A stretch of 64,000 bases of DNA from Paraspadella gotoi (Eukaryota > Chaetognatha), in assembly GCA_051294375.1 (NCBI GenBank), contig CM119267.1:12533081-12597080 (forward strand), written 5' to 3'. The notes below the pieces were generated by a model. It saw only the letters and a program-made list of their open reading frames with translations, was not told where the DNA came from and did no database searches. Below, one piece after another: positions 32,436-45,024 of the stretch. A program made the position numbers and the translations under genes. Position 1 is the stretch's first letter. Every line of letters starts with the position of its first letter.

Positions 32436-33556
32436 TAGAGTTCCGATAACCGTTCATTTTTTAGGAAATTCGCTTAACCATTAAAACTAACATTTTTAAC
32501 GGTTAACCGTTAAGATCGGTTAATTTTATAATTTAACTTTAAATTTAAATTATTAAGATTTAAAACAAACTAAGGTATTTAATGGTATTTTCTCTTTAAC
32601 TCTGGCTCCTGAATGCGCTGAAGAAGACTCGAAACAGAGTCAAAAAATGTCTGTTTTTTATGTCAAATAAAATTGTTGTAGCAAAACAAATATTTTTGCT
32701 AATCTCATAATACAACGAAACGAAAGCATACCATCAAATTCTAATTCTAGTATATTTTGTTTTCTCTTCTCTCTTTTGCTTTCTCTACTTCTCTTCCTCA
32801 TTATTTTTGTAGTTGTTAGTTTCTTGAACGCTCGATTTCTGTTGTTAATCTTTCATAAACCATGACCAATGGTCAATTTGGTCACTCTATGACCTATAAA
32901 CTATAAATATGATTTAATTTATATATAGACTGGTTGATTTATCGATTGAATTAAAAATTATTGATTAGTAAATATATTTTTTCAGATTATTTTTTATTTG
33001 GTTTTTTTATTAATTTTTTTCATTCATTCGGTTTTATTTCATTTGCTTTTTTGTTCATTTTAAAGGGGGAAAAAAGAGAGAAAAAGTAAAATAAGAAGGA
33101 TTATTTATTTTTAGCTAAATTGAATATATATTATTGCATGAAAGGACGAAAAAAAGGAAAAAGGTAAAATAAAAGGGAGAGAAAAGAAAGGGGGGGAAAA
33201 AAAGAGGAAAAGTGAGAAAGAAAAAGAAAGAAACAGGAGATAAATAAAGGGGAAGAAAGAATAAGAGAGAGATTAGGATAGAAATAAAAGAAGAAAATAA
33301 CAAAGGAAAAAAACAGGGAAAAAGTGGAGAGGAGAGAGAGGAGTAAAAATATGGTGAGAAGGGGATAGGAGAATAAGAGAGGATAGGAAAACAATATATT
33401 TTTTTTAAATTTAAAGATTTCATACAAAAAAAAAGAAAAAAAAATCACATTTGAAAATCAACCGAATTTAACCGAAAAATAAATATATTAACGGTTAAGT
33501 TAAAATTATTTTTAACCGTTAATAACCGTTAACAGTTAACGGTTATCGGAACACTA
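32436..33556 (+). mobile_element. Non-autonomous hAT-type element, copy A
   Basis: A 1,121-base element with terminal inverted repeats TAGAGTTCCGATAACCG and CGGTTATCGGAACACTA, flanked by a perfect 8-base duplication ATCATAAG (32428-32435, 33557-33564). The ends carry clustered AACCGTTAA palindromes. No transposase frame is seen. It contains a degraded PLE end with a hammerhead-like motif at 32618-32651. An 8-base duplication points to the hAT superfamily. Confidence 0.75.
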
Positions 33557-34134
33557 ATCATAAGCAATTAAGCAAAAAAATTTTAAACATTATAATCTAT
33601 GCTTAATAAGCATAGATTATAATGTTAAAAATTTTTTGTTTCAAAAATGCTTTTTTCTGAGGGTAAAAAAAATTTTGGGCCTTCCCTATCTATAAAAATA
33701 TATTTAAAAATTAATTACTATATGAAAATTTTTTGTCGATTTAAAGTATACTTAAAAATGTCTAAATTTTCGTTAGAGCATGTACTCACTCTATATTTTT
33801 GACTATTTGATTAATTAATACATCTTGCATTTACATTTAATATAAAAGGAAAAAGAAGCAAAATCAATGAGTGAAACAGGTTTTTTCGTTTTTTCCATTT
33901 AAACTCATTTCCACTCAAACGATTCAATTGATTTCCAGCTTAATCACACACTTTCCTACCCACGCCGCACAAAATTTTAATGAAATAGATTTTTTTGTTT
34001 TTTCCATTTAAACTCATTTCGACTCACACGATTTCAACGAAACTTCATATCAAGCTCAATCACACACTTCCCTTCCCACTCACAAAATTTAATTCCAATC
34101 CAGCCCTCTAATTACGAGCAATTGAAGTTTTTTG

Positions 34135-34208
34135 CTAAGGTGGAACGGACGGACAGACGGGCAGACGGACGGACGGACGGACGGACGGACGGACGGACGG
34201 ACGGAAGG
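34135..34208. repeat. (GGAC)n microsatellite
   Basis: Pure GGAC units at 34160-34204. GTCC/GACG-type arrays also occur at 25330-25390, 18545-18595 and 63930-63955, always beside the same dispersed repeat. Confidence 0.85.
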
Positions 34209-35174
34209 ACATCGTTTTTTTTTTTTTTTGATAATTTATAAAAATTCGATGTTATGACATGATACAAGTGAATGCCCGACAAGATTGAGGGGGCGGACTA
34301 ACGGACCGACAAAGTGGATTAAAGACTTGGGATCTGCTAATAAGCAGATCCGACTAAAAACCAGAATCATGCCTCTCAAAAATTGGATTAACAATAATGA
34401 TGTAAGAAAAAATTCGGAAGCTCGAAAAAACAGGAATATTTTTTCAAGTTCTTTTCTTCTCATTTCTTCTACGCATCATCGGATGCATAAGAATCTCCTG
34501 CATCACTCGCCCCCTTCCCCCCTCCTCGCGGCATCTTATAAAAGATGAACGAGTCATCGACGCTGAGGCCAACTCGCGACGTTTCTCACCGAAGTGAACG
34601 AGCAAGGCCGAATACTGTAGTTTTGGATACTGTGTCGCTGCAGAGCCACGGATGCGTCAACACGGTCATCCGGTCGTTTCAGGCGACGCCCCGGATGTAA
34701 CCGGGGCCAACTTTGACGCTTGACAATCGTTTTCGACGAATTCTTTCGTCACTATTTCCACACTGTGACGTTTTTGGTGGGAGTCCGCTCCGATTTTTTT
34801 TTGCATCTTTGACACCCAAAGTCTGGAGTAAGAACTTATTATCTATCTTGAAATCTTTCACAATTCATTGCGACTCGCAATTAATGCGTCTTAATCACCG
34901 ACATAATAGTTAATTGTGGTCGAGATGGCGGCGAAGAAAAATCAACAAGCCTCGCCTTTTTCATAATGGAGATCCACCAAGGATCCGACACTCCCTTTTG
35001 CCGCCTCGAACGAATTACTGTCACTCCGACGACACAGCGACGCAGCTCGTTGCTTCGTCAAACCGACCGCAGAGTTTTTACGAGAATCACAAACGCGGTG
35101 ATAACCGGAGATTTACACTCAACTCTGAGTAAACAGAAAAAAATTTTCGTACGGAGGATTCCAAAAACGAGAGA

Positions 35175-35199
35175 NNNNNNNNNNNNNNNNNNNNNNNNN
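35175..35199. other. Assembly gap, 25 N
   Basis: A join at the left edge of the minisatellite array. Confidence 0.99.
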
Positions 35200-35225
35200 C
35201 GTACCGGAGGTTCAAAACCCGAGAT

Positions 35226-35261
<36 letters not shown>

Positions 35262-35629
35262 AAGAGAGAGGAGAGAGAGAGAGATGGGGCGGAAAACGCT
35301 GAGGGAAGGATATGTTTGAAGGAGAGAGAGAGAAGAGAGAGAGACTGGCGCCCGGAAAGTCCCCCCGTGAGTCACTCGAGAACAAGATATGGTTTGAAGG
35401 GGAAGCAGAGAGAAGAAGAGGAGTACCGAGATCAGAGAGAGATTGGGGCAGGAAGCGAGGCTGTAAGGATATGGTTTGAGGAAAGAGAGGAGAGAGAGAG
35501 AGAGAGAATGGGCGGAAGCGCATGAGTAATGGATATTTGGTTTGATTAGGACGAGAGAGAGAGAGAAGAGAGAGAAGATGCGAGAGAGAGAGGATGGGGA
35601 GAAGCCGCCGACGGGCAAGATATGGTGGA

Positions 35630-35660
<31 letters not shown>

Positions 35661-35718
35661 GATGGATGGCAGGGAAGCTGAGGGGAAGGATTGGCTTTGA
35701 AGGGAGAGAGAGAGAGAG

Positions 35719-35751
<33 letters not shown>

Positions 35752-36049
35752 TGAGGCAGGAAGCGAGTTGGGAAAGATATGGTTTGAAGGAGAGAGAGAG
35801 AGAGGAGAGTAGACGGAGAGAGAGAAGAAGAGATGGGGCAGGAAGCGAGGGAAGATATCGTTTTCTTTGGACAGGAGACGAGAGATAGAGAGATCTGAGA
35901 GGAGAGAGACTGAATGAGAGAGGGAGAGAGATGGGGAGGGAAGCCGAGGTGAAGGATATGGTTTGAAGGGAGAGAGAGAGAGAGATGAGAGAGGACGACG
36001 AGAGAGGAGAGAGGAGATGAGCAGGAAGCGAGGGAAGGATATGGGTTGA

Positions 36050-36092
<43 letters not shown>

Positions 36093-36304
36093 GGCAGGGA
36101 AGACGGGAAGGATATGTTCTGAAGGAGAGAGGAGAGCAGTGAGAGGAGAGAGAGAGGAGAGAGAGAGAGAGAGAGATGGCGGCAGGAGCGATTTGAAGGA
36201 TTTGTTTGAAGGACGACATGAGAAGAAGAGGAAGAGAAGAAGATGCGAGAGAGAGGAGAGAGAGATGGCCGGTGGAAGCGAGGGTACGGTTATGGTTTGA
36301 AGGG

Positions 36305-36901
36305 AGAGAAATAGCCCAAAATCCAATTAGTGCCAAACGATTAACTCTCGCGGCCCAATGGCAGTTGTACGTCGTCGCTGTAATGGACCCGATGTTGTTT
36401 CTAAGGACATATAAGAAAGGATATAATAGACAAGAAGAAAGACAGAATAAGGATATCAAGAAAAGAATTAAAGCAAGACAAGAACGTACACGGAAAGAAC
36501 GAACAAAAGATACAACGATAAACGAAGACGATACGAACGAGCCGGAAACGAACGAAACGAACGTAACGCACACGAACGAACGTACACGACACGAACGCTA
36601 TCGAAACTGCTACACCTTCTTTTCAGCCCAGAGTGCAACGAGTGAAGCCACAGTGCGAGAGCTCATGAACGACCTACTCGAGAGACGCTGACGTTCTCGC
36701 CAGTATGAGTTCAAAGAAACACACTGCCAATTTTAGAATCGTTTCGTCATTCTGTCTAATTTCCGCTTTGTCTCCTCCGATTTTCTCATCTTGTACCTAT
36801 GTCCTCCTCCCTACCCTCCCTCCCCTCCTCCTACATTCCTACCTCCATATATAATCTTTGTGACACCTGAGTGGATGGTCATACGAGTTTCCCGCGACCG
36901 T

Positions 36902-36905
<4 letters not shown>
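36305..36905 (+). repeat. Unique block repeated at 38445-38960; holds a candidate terminal exon
   Basis: Blocks starting CCAAAATCCAATTAGTGCCA occur at 36316, 37274 and 38457. The first and third run on through a GAAC-rich stretch, then a TTTTTCAG acceptor and a short frame ending GAGAGACGCTGA. In copy one the end reads RELMNDLLERR then stop (to 36691). Copy three (38692-38748) differs by several indels. It may be a real last exon blurred by consensus errors. Confidence 0.3.
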
Positions 36906-36939
<34 letters not shown>

Positions 36940-36969
36940 GGCAGGAAGCGAGGGAAGGATATGGTTTGA

Positions 36970-37004
<35 letters not shown>

Positions 37005-37240
37005 NNNNNNNNNNNNNNNNNNNNNNNNNNNNNNNNNNNNNNNNNNNNNNNNNNNNNNNNNNNNNNNNNNNNNNNNNNNNNNNNNNNNNNNNNNNNNNNN
37101 NNNNNNNNNNNNNNNNNNNNNNNNNNNNNNNNNNNNNNNNNNNNNNNNNNNNNNNNNNNNNNNNNNNNNNNNNNNNNNNNNNNNNNNNNNNNNNNNNNNN
37201 NNNNNNNNNNNNNNNNNNNNNNNNNNNNNNNNNNNNNNNN
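37005..37240. other. Assembly gap, 236 N
   Basis: Lies inside the array. The unit sequence resumes immediately after it. Confidence 0.99.
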
Positions 37241-37387
37241 GGAAGCGAGGGACGGATATGGTTTGAAGGAGAGAAGCCAAAATCCAATTAGTGCCAAAAT
37301 TACTCGTCGCCAATGGAGTTGTCGTCGTCGCTGGAATGACCCGATGTTGTTTCTAAGGGAAAGAAAGAAAGAAAGAAAGAAAGAAAG

Positions 37388-37412
37388 NNNNNNNNNNNNN
37401 NNNNNNNNNNNN
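37388..37412. other. Assembly gap, 25 N
   Basis: Sits between a GAAA run and a new array unit. Confidence 0.99.
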
Positions 37413-37650
37413 CTGATGGCGGCAGGAAGCGAGGAAGGATATGGTTTGAAAAGGAGAGAGAGAGAGAGAGAGAGAGATGGGGCAGGAAGCGAGAGGAAGG
37501 ATATGGTTGAAGGAGAGAGAGAGAGAGGGAGGAGAGAGAGAGAGATGGGGGCAGGAAGCGAGGGAAGGATATGGTTTGAAGGAAAGAGAGAGAGAGCGAG
37601 AGAGAGAGAGAGAATGGAGCATAGGGAAGCGAGGAAGGATATGGTTTGAA

Positions 37651-37693
<43 letters not shown>

Positions 37694-37812
37694 AGAGAGG
37701 AGAGAGAGATGGGGAGAAGCGAGGGGAAGGATATGGTTTGAAGGAGAGAGAGAAGAGGAGAGAGAGAAAGAGAGATGGGGCAGGAAGCGAGGGAAGGATA
37801 TGGTTTTGAAGG

Positions 37813-37852
<40 letters not shown>

Positions 37853-37978
37853 GGGCAGGAAGCCGAGGGAGGATATTGGTTTTGAAGGAGGAGCAGGAGA
37901 AGGGAGGAGGAGAGAGAGAGAAGAGGAGAGAGAGAGAGATGGGGCAGGAAGCACGTGGAAAGGATATGGTTTGAAAAG

Positions 37979-38012
<34 letters not shown>

Positions 38013-38068
38013 GATGAGACGAGAGATGGGCAGGAGCGAGGGGAAGGATATGGTTTGAAGGGGAGAGA

Positions 38069-38106
<38 letters not shown>

Positions 38107-38377
38107 TGGGGCAGGAAGCAGCATGGGAAGGATATGGGTTGAGAGAAGAGAGAGGGAGGAGAGAGAAAAGAGAGGAGAGAGACCGGAGAGGAGAGAGGTA
38201 GAGAGAGAGAGAAGAGAGAGATGGAGGGCAGGAGGAAGGGAGCAGGGAAGGATATGGTTTGAAGGAGAGAGAGAGAGAGAGAGAGAGACGAGAGAGAGAG
38301 AGAGAGAGATGGGCAGGAAGCGAGGGAAGGATATGGTTTGAAAGGAGAGAAGAGAGAGAGAGAGAGAAGAGAGAGAC

Positions 38378-38417
<40 letters not shown>

Positions 38418-40832
38418 GGTAGGCAGCGAGGGACGGATATGGTTGAGGAGAGAAGCCAAAATCCAATTAGTGCCAAAATTACTCGTCGCCCAATGGAGTT
38501 GTACGTCGTCGCTGGAATGACCCGATGTTGTTTCTAAGGAAAGAAAGAAGAAAGCACAAGAAAAGAACAAAAGAAAAAGAAAGAACGAAAGAAACGACAA
38601 GACGAAACGAACGAACGAACGAACGCGAACGAACGAACGAACGAAACGAGAACGAACGAACGAACGAACGAACTGCAAACTTCTTTTTCAGCCCGTGCAC
38701 GAGGTGGCACAGGAGGCTCATGACGACCTCAACTCCGAGAGACGCTGACGTTCTCGCCAGTATGAGTTCAAAGAAAAAAACTGCAATTTCATCAAAGAAT
38801 CGTTTCGTCATTCTTGCCTAATTTCCGCTTTGTCTCCTCCGATTTTCTCTGTCCTTGTCTCTCCCTCCCTCCCTCCCTCCTTTCCTCTCTCCCTCTTCTC
38901 CCCCCCTCGTTCAAATCTTTGACCCTGGATGGCATAAGTTTCCCGCGACCGTCTTTATGTATTCCATCGAGTTGAATACCCCCCCCCCAGTCTCTCGGAA
39001 AAAAAATCGTCCATCCTTGAAAAGTTATGCGTCGGAAATCAGTTATGATGCCACAGCCATACGAACTTGAAGCAGTCGGTGGAACCTCAATCGCTGTTGC
39101 AAGAATTACTTCATCTACCGAAGCTCCGTCATTGCCTGGAACGGATCTTCGCGGGCGCTGGAAAATCCTGTAGAACAAACTCAACTCACATCTTACTACG
39201 TCATCGACGCCAAATTGCGGAAACCTTGGCCCCAAGTGACGCAGCGCAGGTAAAAAGAAGAAATAAGATAATAAAAAAGGAAACCGGACGCGAACGGGTT
39301 GGTGGTAGAGAGTGAGGTTGGGTAAGGAGGGTGAGTTATTGAGGGGAGGGAAGCGGCAATTAAGATAACCTTGGCGAAGGCTTCCCCTCCTTTAGGGAAG
39401 GACGTTTTTGACATCGAACGACGAAGACGCTGTCGAATATCGAAAAAAAATGTAGCCTTCTCAAAATCGCTGGTCATATTGCACATTAAATTTCAAGCGC
39501 CCAGATTCGAGGCCAAAGAGAGAGACGTGATTAATCACACTCTATTCTGCACAGTCCCCCCTTCTTCACAGCCACTGACATTTTTTTTTCGCTGCCGGAA
39601 AAAGAAAAGGAAATCTGACTCGTCTCCGTGAAATCCGCATTCGGTTCACACGCCCTCCATTTCCTTTCATATTTTCCCTAATGGAGGCGGGAGTAATTCC
39701 TGGCGATTCCTGTCACCTCCACTGAAAATATAAAAAATATAAAAAATATATAGAAAATATAAATAAAAAGTATACTAGCTCTTTTAAGGAGCTATCGATT
39801 GGTGCAAGGAAAATTTGAATTGGTTCAGACAGTGGAAAATAGCAAGACTTTAAAGTCAGAGTCTCAAAATGGAATTGGGATAAAGTGATTTCCAAAGGTT
39901 AGTACTGATGACACTTCTTTTTCTGACTGATGTTTACAATATAGAATTAACAAAATCATAATGGAATTTTAATAGTAAATATTTTAATTTGATTTAGGTT
40001 GAAAATGGTTCACACCTATCCTTACAGTTATATGATGCTGAATTTGTTTAGCTAATTTTATAAAATTAATTTATTCTCGTCAGATGTTTGGTACCAATCG
40101 ACTTTGATGTCCTATAACTTTCGGACGCTTTGATCGATTTTAATGGGACCTTTATCTTTGAATTCGCTTTGTTTTATGTTTCTATATTTCAGTGAAATTC
40201 ATCCATCTAATATAGTTTTTTCGGTGTGAAAGAAGTGTCTTCTTTTTTTTGCGCCGCAGTGTAATCAGTGATTACTAATCACTCTCCCGCTCAATTCGCC
40301 TTTGCTCTCTCTCTCTCTCTCTCTGCGACTCTACTAGTAGAGAGTGGCGTCTAAAATCGTCGTTAATAATTATTTGTATGATAGTTTATGACTGGTTTGT
40401 CTCTTTAGCACTGATCGGACAATTAAACTGACGGTTCTGGCGAAGGCGATAAAGAATCGATTCCATTCAATTTTTTCGAAAATACCATTTGTTTTTTAAA
40501 GATACCATCCCTTTTTCGAAGATACCATCTCGTCGACCTTTTCTCCTTCATTGAATTCTCTCCATCTTCATTTTTAGTCTCCGTCTTTGATATTCTTTGA
40601 TTTTCTCTTCATTACTTTTACTTCTTTTCATTGCCGTTGGCCGTTGCCATTTTTGCACATTACGTTTATCGTTTAAAAAGACTAAATTTTGACAAAATTT
40701 GAATTCAAAAGCGAAGACGAAAAAACGAGAAAAGAAATTAGAGTCGATTTTTCTTTGTATCTTCGTTGGAAGATTTTACCGCCCACGTCCTTCCAGTTTA
40801 TGTTATGCCATGCTAATCCTCTCTAATCCAAG

Positions 40833-40948
<116 letters not shown>

Positions 40949-41220
40949 TGGGTTGGGATCGAGTTTCTGACAAGAGTAAATGTTTAAATTGCGAATTAGA
41001 AAGAGTGCACACTATCTGTAAACTAGAAGAATAGTAGAATACATCAGTTCTTGTTATTATATGAAATGAGTAATAATTTCTCAAAAACGAAGCTTTTAAA
41101 GGCAGTGTAAAAAACTGGTCTCAAGCCTCACTTTTGCTTTTGATTCAAACCAGTGGCTGCGTCAATACATGAAAATCGCTATCAAGGGCTTAAACTGAAC
41201 TGTTACTGTGGCATTAATAA

Positions 41221-42372
41221 TATTTTTTTTAACTTACATCATTTTTTTAACTTGCATCATTTTTTTAACTTGCATCATTTTTCTTCTTGCATCATTTTCA
41301 ACTTGCATCATTTTTTCAACTTGCATAATTTTTTCAACTTGCATCATTTTTTCAACTTACATTATTTTTTTAACTCGCATCATTTTTTCAACTTGCATCA
41401 TTTTTTATACTCGAATCATTTTTAACTTGTATTTTTTTTTTAATTTGCATAATTTTTTAATTTGCATCTTTCTCTTTAACTTGCATCATTCTTTTCACTT
41501 GTATATTTTTTTAATTTGCATCATTTTTTTTAATTGGCATCATCATTCTTTTCACTTGCAAAATTTTTTTTACTTGTGAAGAGACAGTAATTATTATTAT
41601 GTGTTAGTGACAGAACCGTTCAATATAAGCAGTCCCTGAGCTTCGGATCAAGCTGTAACACTGAGTTACAGGCGGGTTAAGCGCCCCGTCCCTCTTAACT
41701 GCCAGGCGACCACCGGGCTAGAACACCGGACCGTTGGGTTGGGAGGCGAATGACTTGCCTCCGGCACCAATGGCCGCTGATGAACGGTTGGTGGATTTTA
41801 GTCCACCATACTTGCATCATTTTTTTAACCTTCATCATTTTTTTAATTTGCTTTATTTTTTCAACTTGCATAATTTTTTCAACTTGAATAATTTTTTCAA
41901 CTTGAATAATTTTTTTAACTCGCAATATATTTTTAAACTCGCATCATTTTTTCAACTTGCATCTTTTTTTTACTCGCATCATTTTTCAACTTGCATCATT
42001 TTTTTAACTTGCCTCATTTTTTCAACTCGCATTATTTTTAACTTGTATCTTTTTTTTAATTTGCATAATTTTTTAATTTGCATCTTTCTCTTTAACTTAC
42101 ATCATTCTTTTCACTTGTATATTTTTTTAAATTTGCATGATTTTTTTTAATTAGCATCATTAGTCTTAACTTGTATCATTATTTTTAACTTGCATCATTC
42201 TTCTCGCTTGCAAAATTTTTTTAACTTGTTTAATTTTTAACTTTCATCATTTTTTAACTTTCTTCATTTTTTAAACTTGCTTCATTTTTTCAACTTGCAA
42301 TTTTTTTCAACTCGCATCATTTTTTCAACTTGCATCATTTTTTCAACTTGCATCTTTTTTCAAGTTGCATCA
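41221..42372. repeat. Minisatellite of 17-18-base units
   Basis: The unit is close to TTTTTTCAACTTGCATCA, repeated more than 50 times with drift. It is split by a SINE-like insert at 41577-41808. Confidence 0.85.
41577..41808 (-). repeat. SINE-like insert inside a minisatellite
   Basis: A 230-base segment interrupts the 41.2-42.4 kb tandem array. Its minus strand has a B-box-like GGTGTTCTAGCCC and the stretch CTTAACCCGCCTGTAA, like the SINE at 28040. Confidence 0.45.
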
Positions 42373-42773
42373 TCACAAAGTGTGTGATTAGGCTGGAAAT
42401 TTAGTTTCGATGGAATCGTTTGAGTGGAAATGAGTTTAAAAGGAAAAAAACAAAAAACCTGTTTCCCGAATTGATTTTGCTTCTTTTTCTCTTTATATTA
42501 AATGTAAATGCAAGAAGTAACAATTAATCAAATAACTAATAATTTAATTAATCAATTAATATAATTTGATTTTTGGGATAATAAAAATTTAAACAGAAAT
42601 TGCTATTTTGTGTAAAAGCAGGTGCGAAGGAAGATCTAGCAGGTGCAGATCAAATTTTTATGCATGTTCCTTTGTTTCTCAAAAAATAATAAGATATCTG
42701 GTAAGTAATTTTTAAAACATAATCAAAGTTTTGATAAGAGATAAAACAACGATTTTCATTTCAAAATGGAATG

Positions 42774-42807
42774 GACATGTTTCGACTCACATACGAGTCT
42801 TCTTCAG
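42774..42807 (-). ncRNA. Variant hammerhead motif (CTGAAGA core)
   Basis: Minus strand CTGAAGA, stem II GACTC/GAGTC, GAAACATGTC. The change from CTGATGA hits a conserved catalytic-core base, so it is likely inactive as a standard hammerhead. Confidence 0.5.
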
Positions 42808-43066
42808 CCACCACTCCTGTCGCGGAAGTGGCAAGAATGGAGAGCCGCCCACCTCGCCAGCAGGCGAGAAGAGGGCAGTCGGCAGGCGTACCAGGCCAGA
42901 GAGACATCCGAGTAGCCTTTGGTTTCCTCCCGCAAGGAAGTCTCCCCAACTCTGCAAACATTGGCTCCACCAACCTGTCCTCTCAGCCAATGACACACCA
43001 ATGACCCTACCCTATCGATCTAGCCTTTCATTTGTTTATAACCAAGAAGAGCCAGCTCATTTTGAG

Positions 43067-44189
43067 TAGTGTTCCGATAACCGTTAACTGTTAACGGTTA
43101 TTAACAGTTAAAAATAATTTTAACTTAACCATTAATATATTTATTTTAACGGTTAAATTCGGTTAATTTTCAAATGTGATTTTTTTTTTCATTTTTGGTA
43201 TGAAATCTTTAAATTTAAAAAAAAATTATTTTTTTCCTATCCTCTTATTCTCCTCTCCCCTTCTCACCATATTTTACTCCTCTCTCTCTTCTCCACTTTT
43301 TCCCTGTTTTTTTCCTTTGTTATTTTCTTCTTTTTTTCTATCCTAATATCTCTCTTATTCTTTCTTCCCCTTTATTTATCTCCTCCTGTTTCTTTCTTTT
43401 TCTTTCTCACTTTTCCTCTTTTTCTTTCCCTCTTTCTTTTCTCTCCCTTTTATTTTACCTTTTCCTTTTTTTCGTCCTTTCATGCAATAATATATATTCA
43501 ATTTAGCTAAAAATAAATAATCCTTCTTATTTTACTTTTTCTCTCTTTTTTTCCCTCTTTAAAATGAACAAAGAAGCAAATGAAATAAAACCGAATGAAT
43601 GAAAAAAATTAATAAAAAACCAAATAAAAAATAACTGAAAAATATATTTATTAATTAATAATTCTTTTAATTAATCGATATATCAACCAGTCTATCAATA
43701 AATTAAATTTTATATTTATATTTATGGTCAATGACCAATTGACCATTGGTCATGGTTTATGAAAGACTAACAACAGAAATCTAGTGTTCAAGAAACTAAC
43801 AACTACAAAAATAATAAGGAAGAGAAGTAGAGAAAGAAAAATAGAAAGCAAAAGAGAGAAGAGAAAACAAAATATACTAGAATTAGAATTTGATGGTATC
43901 CTTTCATTTAGTTGTATTATGAGATTAGCAAAATATTTGTTTTGTTACAACAATTTTATTTGACATAAAAAACAGACATTTTTCGACTCTGTTTTGGTCT
44001 TCTTCAGCGCATTCAGGAGCCAGAGTTAAAAAGAAAATACCATTAAATACCTTAGTTTGTTTTAAATCTTAATATTTTAAATTTAAAGTTAAATTATAAA
44101 ATTAACCGATCTTAACGGTTAACCGTTAAAAATGTTAGTTTTAACGGTTTAGCGAATTTCCTAAAAAATGAACGGTTATTGGAACTCTA
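43067..44189 (-). mobile_element. Non-autonomous hAT-type element, copy B
   Basis: A 1,123-base element nearly identical to copy A in reverse orientation, with ends TAGTGTTCCGATAACCG and CGGTTATTGGAACTCTA. It is flanked by a perfect 8-base duplication ATTTTGAG (43059-43066, 44190-44197). It interrupts a Penelope-like copy. Its hammerhead-like remnant is at 43975-44007. Confidence 0.75.
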
Positions 44190-44378
44190 ATTTTGAGCTC
44201 TTTCTTATTACTTGAAATTTCTCTTTTTCTAATTACTTAGCTATCCCTCACTAACAATAAATATTTCACATTTCTTAATTTCTATTTCACTTCATTAATT
44301 TATTAAAGTAGTTAATTGTTGACATTTTTCATTACTAAGTTTACAAATTTTAAACTTTGTTGTACATTTCATATTTTG

Positions 44379-44425
<47 letters not shown>

Positions 44426-44751
44426 CATTTCAATTTCTTTTCACAAACTATCTCTGTCCTCAACTTCACCTGTCCCTAATAATTGACCACTGTGGACGAA
44501 CAACTGTAACACGCAACCTCGGTCAAACCAGTTGACCTTAATTCAACCTTACCCTCAATTGTTTTGCTCTTCTCTTTATGGTCAAACATTGACCTTTGTA
44601 AATATCCATTGTTATAGACTTAGCATCTGAGCTTTTTGACTGTTATTGTTATAACCCTTGTGGAAGAATAAAATTATTATTACTCTGAAACTTGTTGCGT
44701 CCACACCACTATCCTTTCTCTCAAACTCTGTGTTGGGAACTTTGCTATGTC

Positions 44752-44784
<33 letters not shown>

Positions 44785-44825
44785 ATGCACAAAATTCCAC
44801 TTCAAGTTCACACATTGAATTGGCG

Positions 44826-44859
44826 CTGAAGAAGACTAGTATGTGAGTCGAAACATGTC
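44826..44859 (+). ncRNA. Variant hammerhead motif (CTGAAGA core)
   Basis: CTGAAGA, stem II GACT/AGTC, GAAACATGTC. It is the plus-strand partner of the motif at 42774-42807 and shares the same core change. Confidence 0.5.
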
Positions 44860-45024
44860 CGTTTCAATTTGAAATAAAAATCCTTGTTATATCTCTTATC
44901 AAAACTTTGTTCTAAATAATTCACAACGAAACAAAGGAAAAATACAAAAATGTAAAACTTAATCAAAAGTGCTATCTTGTCTTACTGCTCTGAATTTTGG
45001 GAGCCCTTTAGTAAATAAAGCTTT

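Larger units (their letters stand above)
35210..38445. repeat. Large GA-rich minisatellite array (3 kb)
   Basis: Units of about 60-80 bases combine GGGGCAGGAAGCGAGGGAAG, GATATGGTTTGAAGG and a (GA)n run of variable length. Very long minus-strand frames through it (up to 545 codons of Ser/Leu) are artefacts of the repeat. Confidence 0.85.
42720..44945 (+). mobile_element. Penelope-like element copy interrupted by hAT copy B
   Basis: The inverted terminal segments are about 42720-42807 and 44826-44930 (AAAGTTTTGATAAGAGATA and its complement). Between them lie an ORF tail fragment (42810-43056), a hAT insertion (43067-44189) and a 3' region with (TC)n and a CTCAACTTCACCTGTCC stretch shared with other PLE copies. 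The layout mirrors the copy at 4090-5510. Its hammerheads have CTGAAGA in place of CTGATGA. Confidence 0.6.

Noticed and set aside
35058-38678. Very long minus-strand open frames (up to 545 codons) of Ser/Leu/Pro
   Set aside because: They are (TC)n and minisatellite units read through, partly across N gaps. All three frames are open, which repeats explain.
38792-39235. A 147-codon minus-strand frame with moderately coding-like composition
   Set aside because: The opposite strand is also partly open with a donor-like CAGGTAAAA at 39248. Neither strand shows a recognisable domain, so no call was made.
41153-42150. Plus-strand frames of repeating FFNLHH residues
   Set aside because: Translation of the 17-18-base minisatellite.
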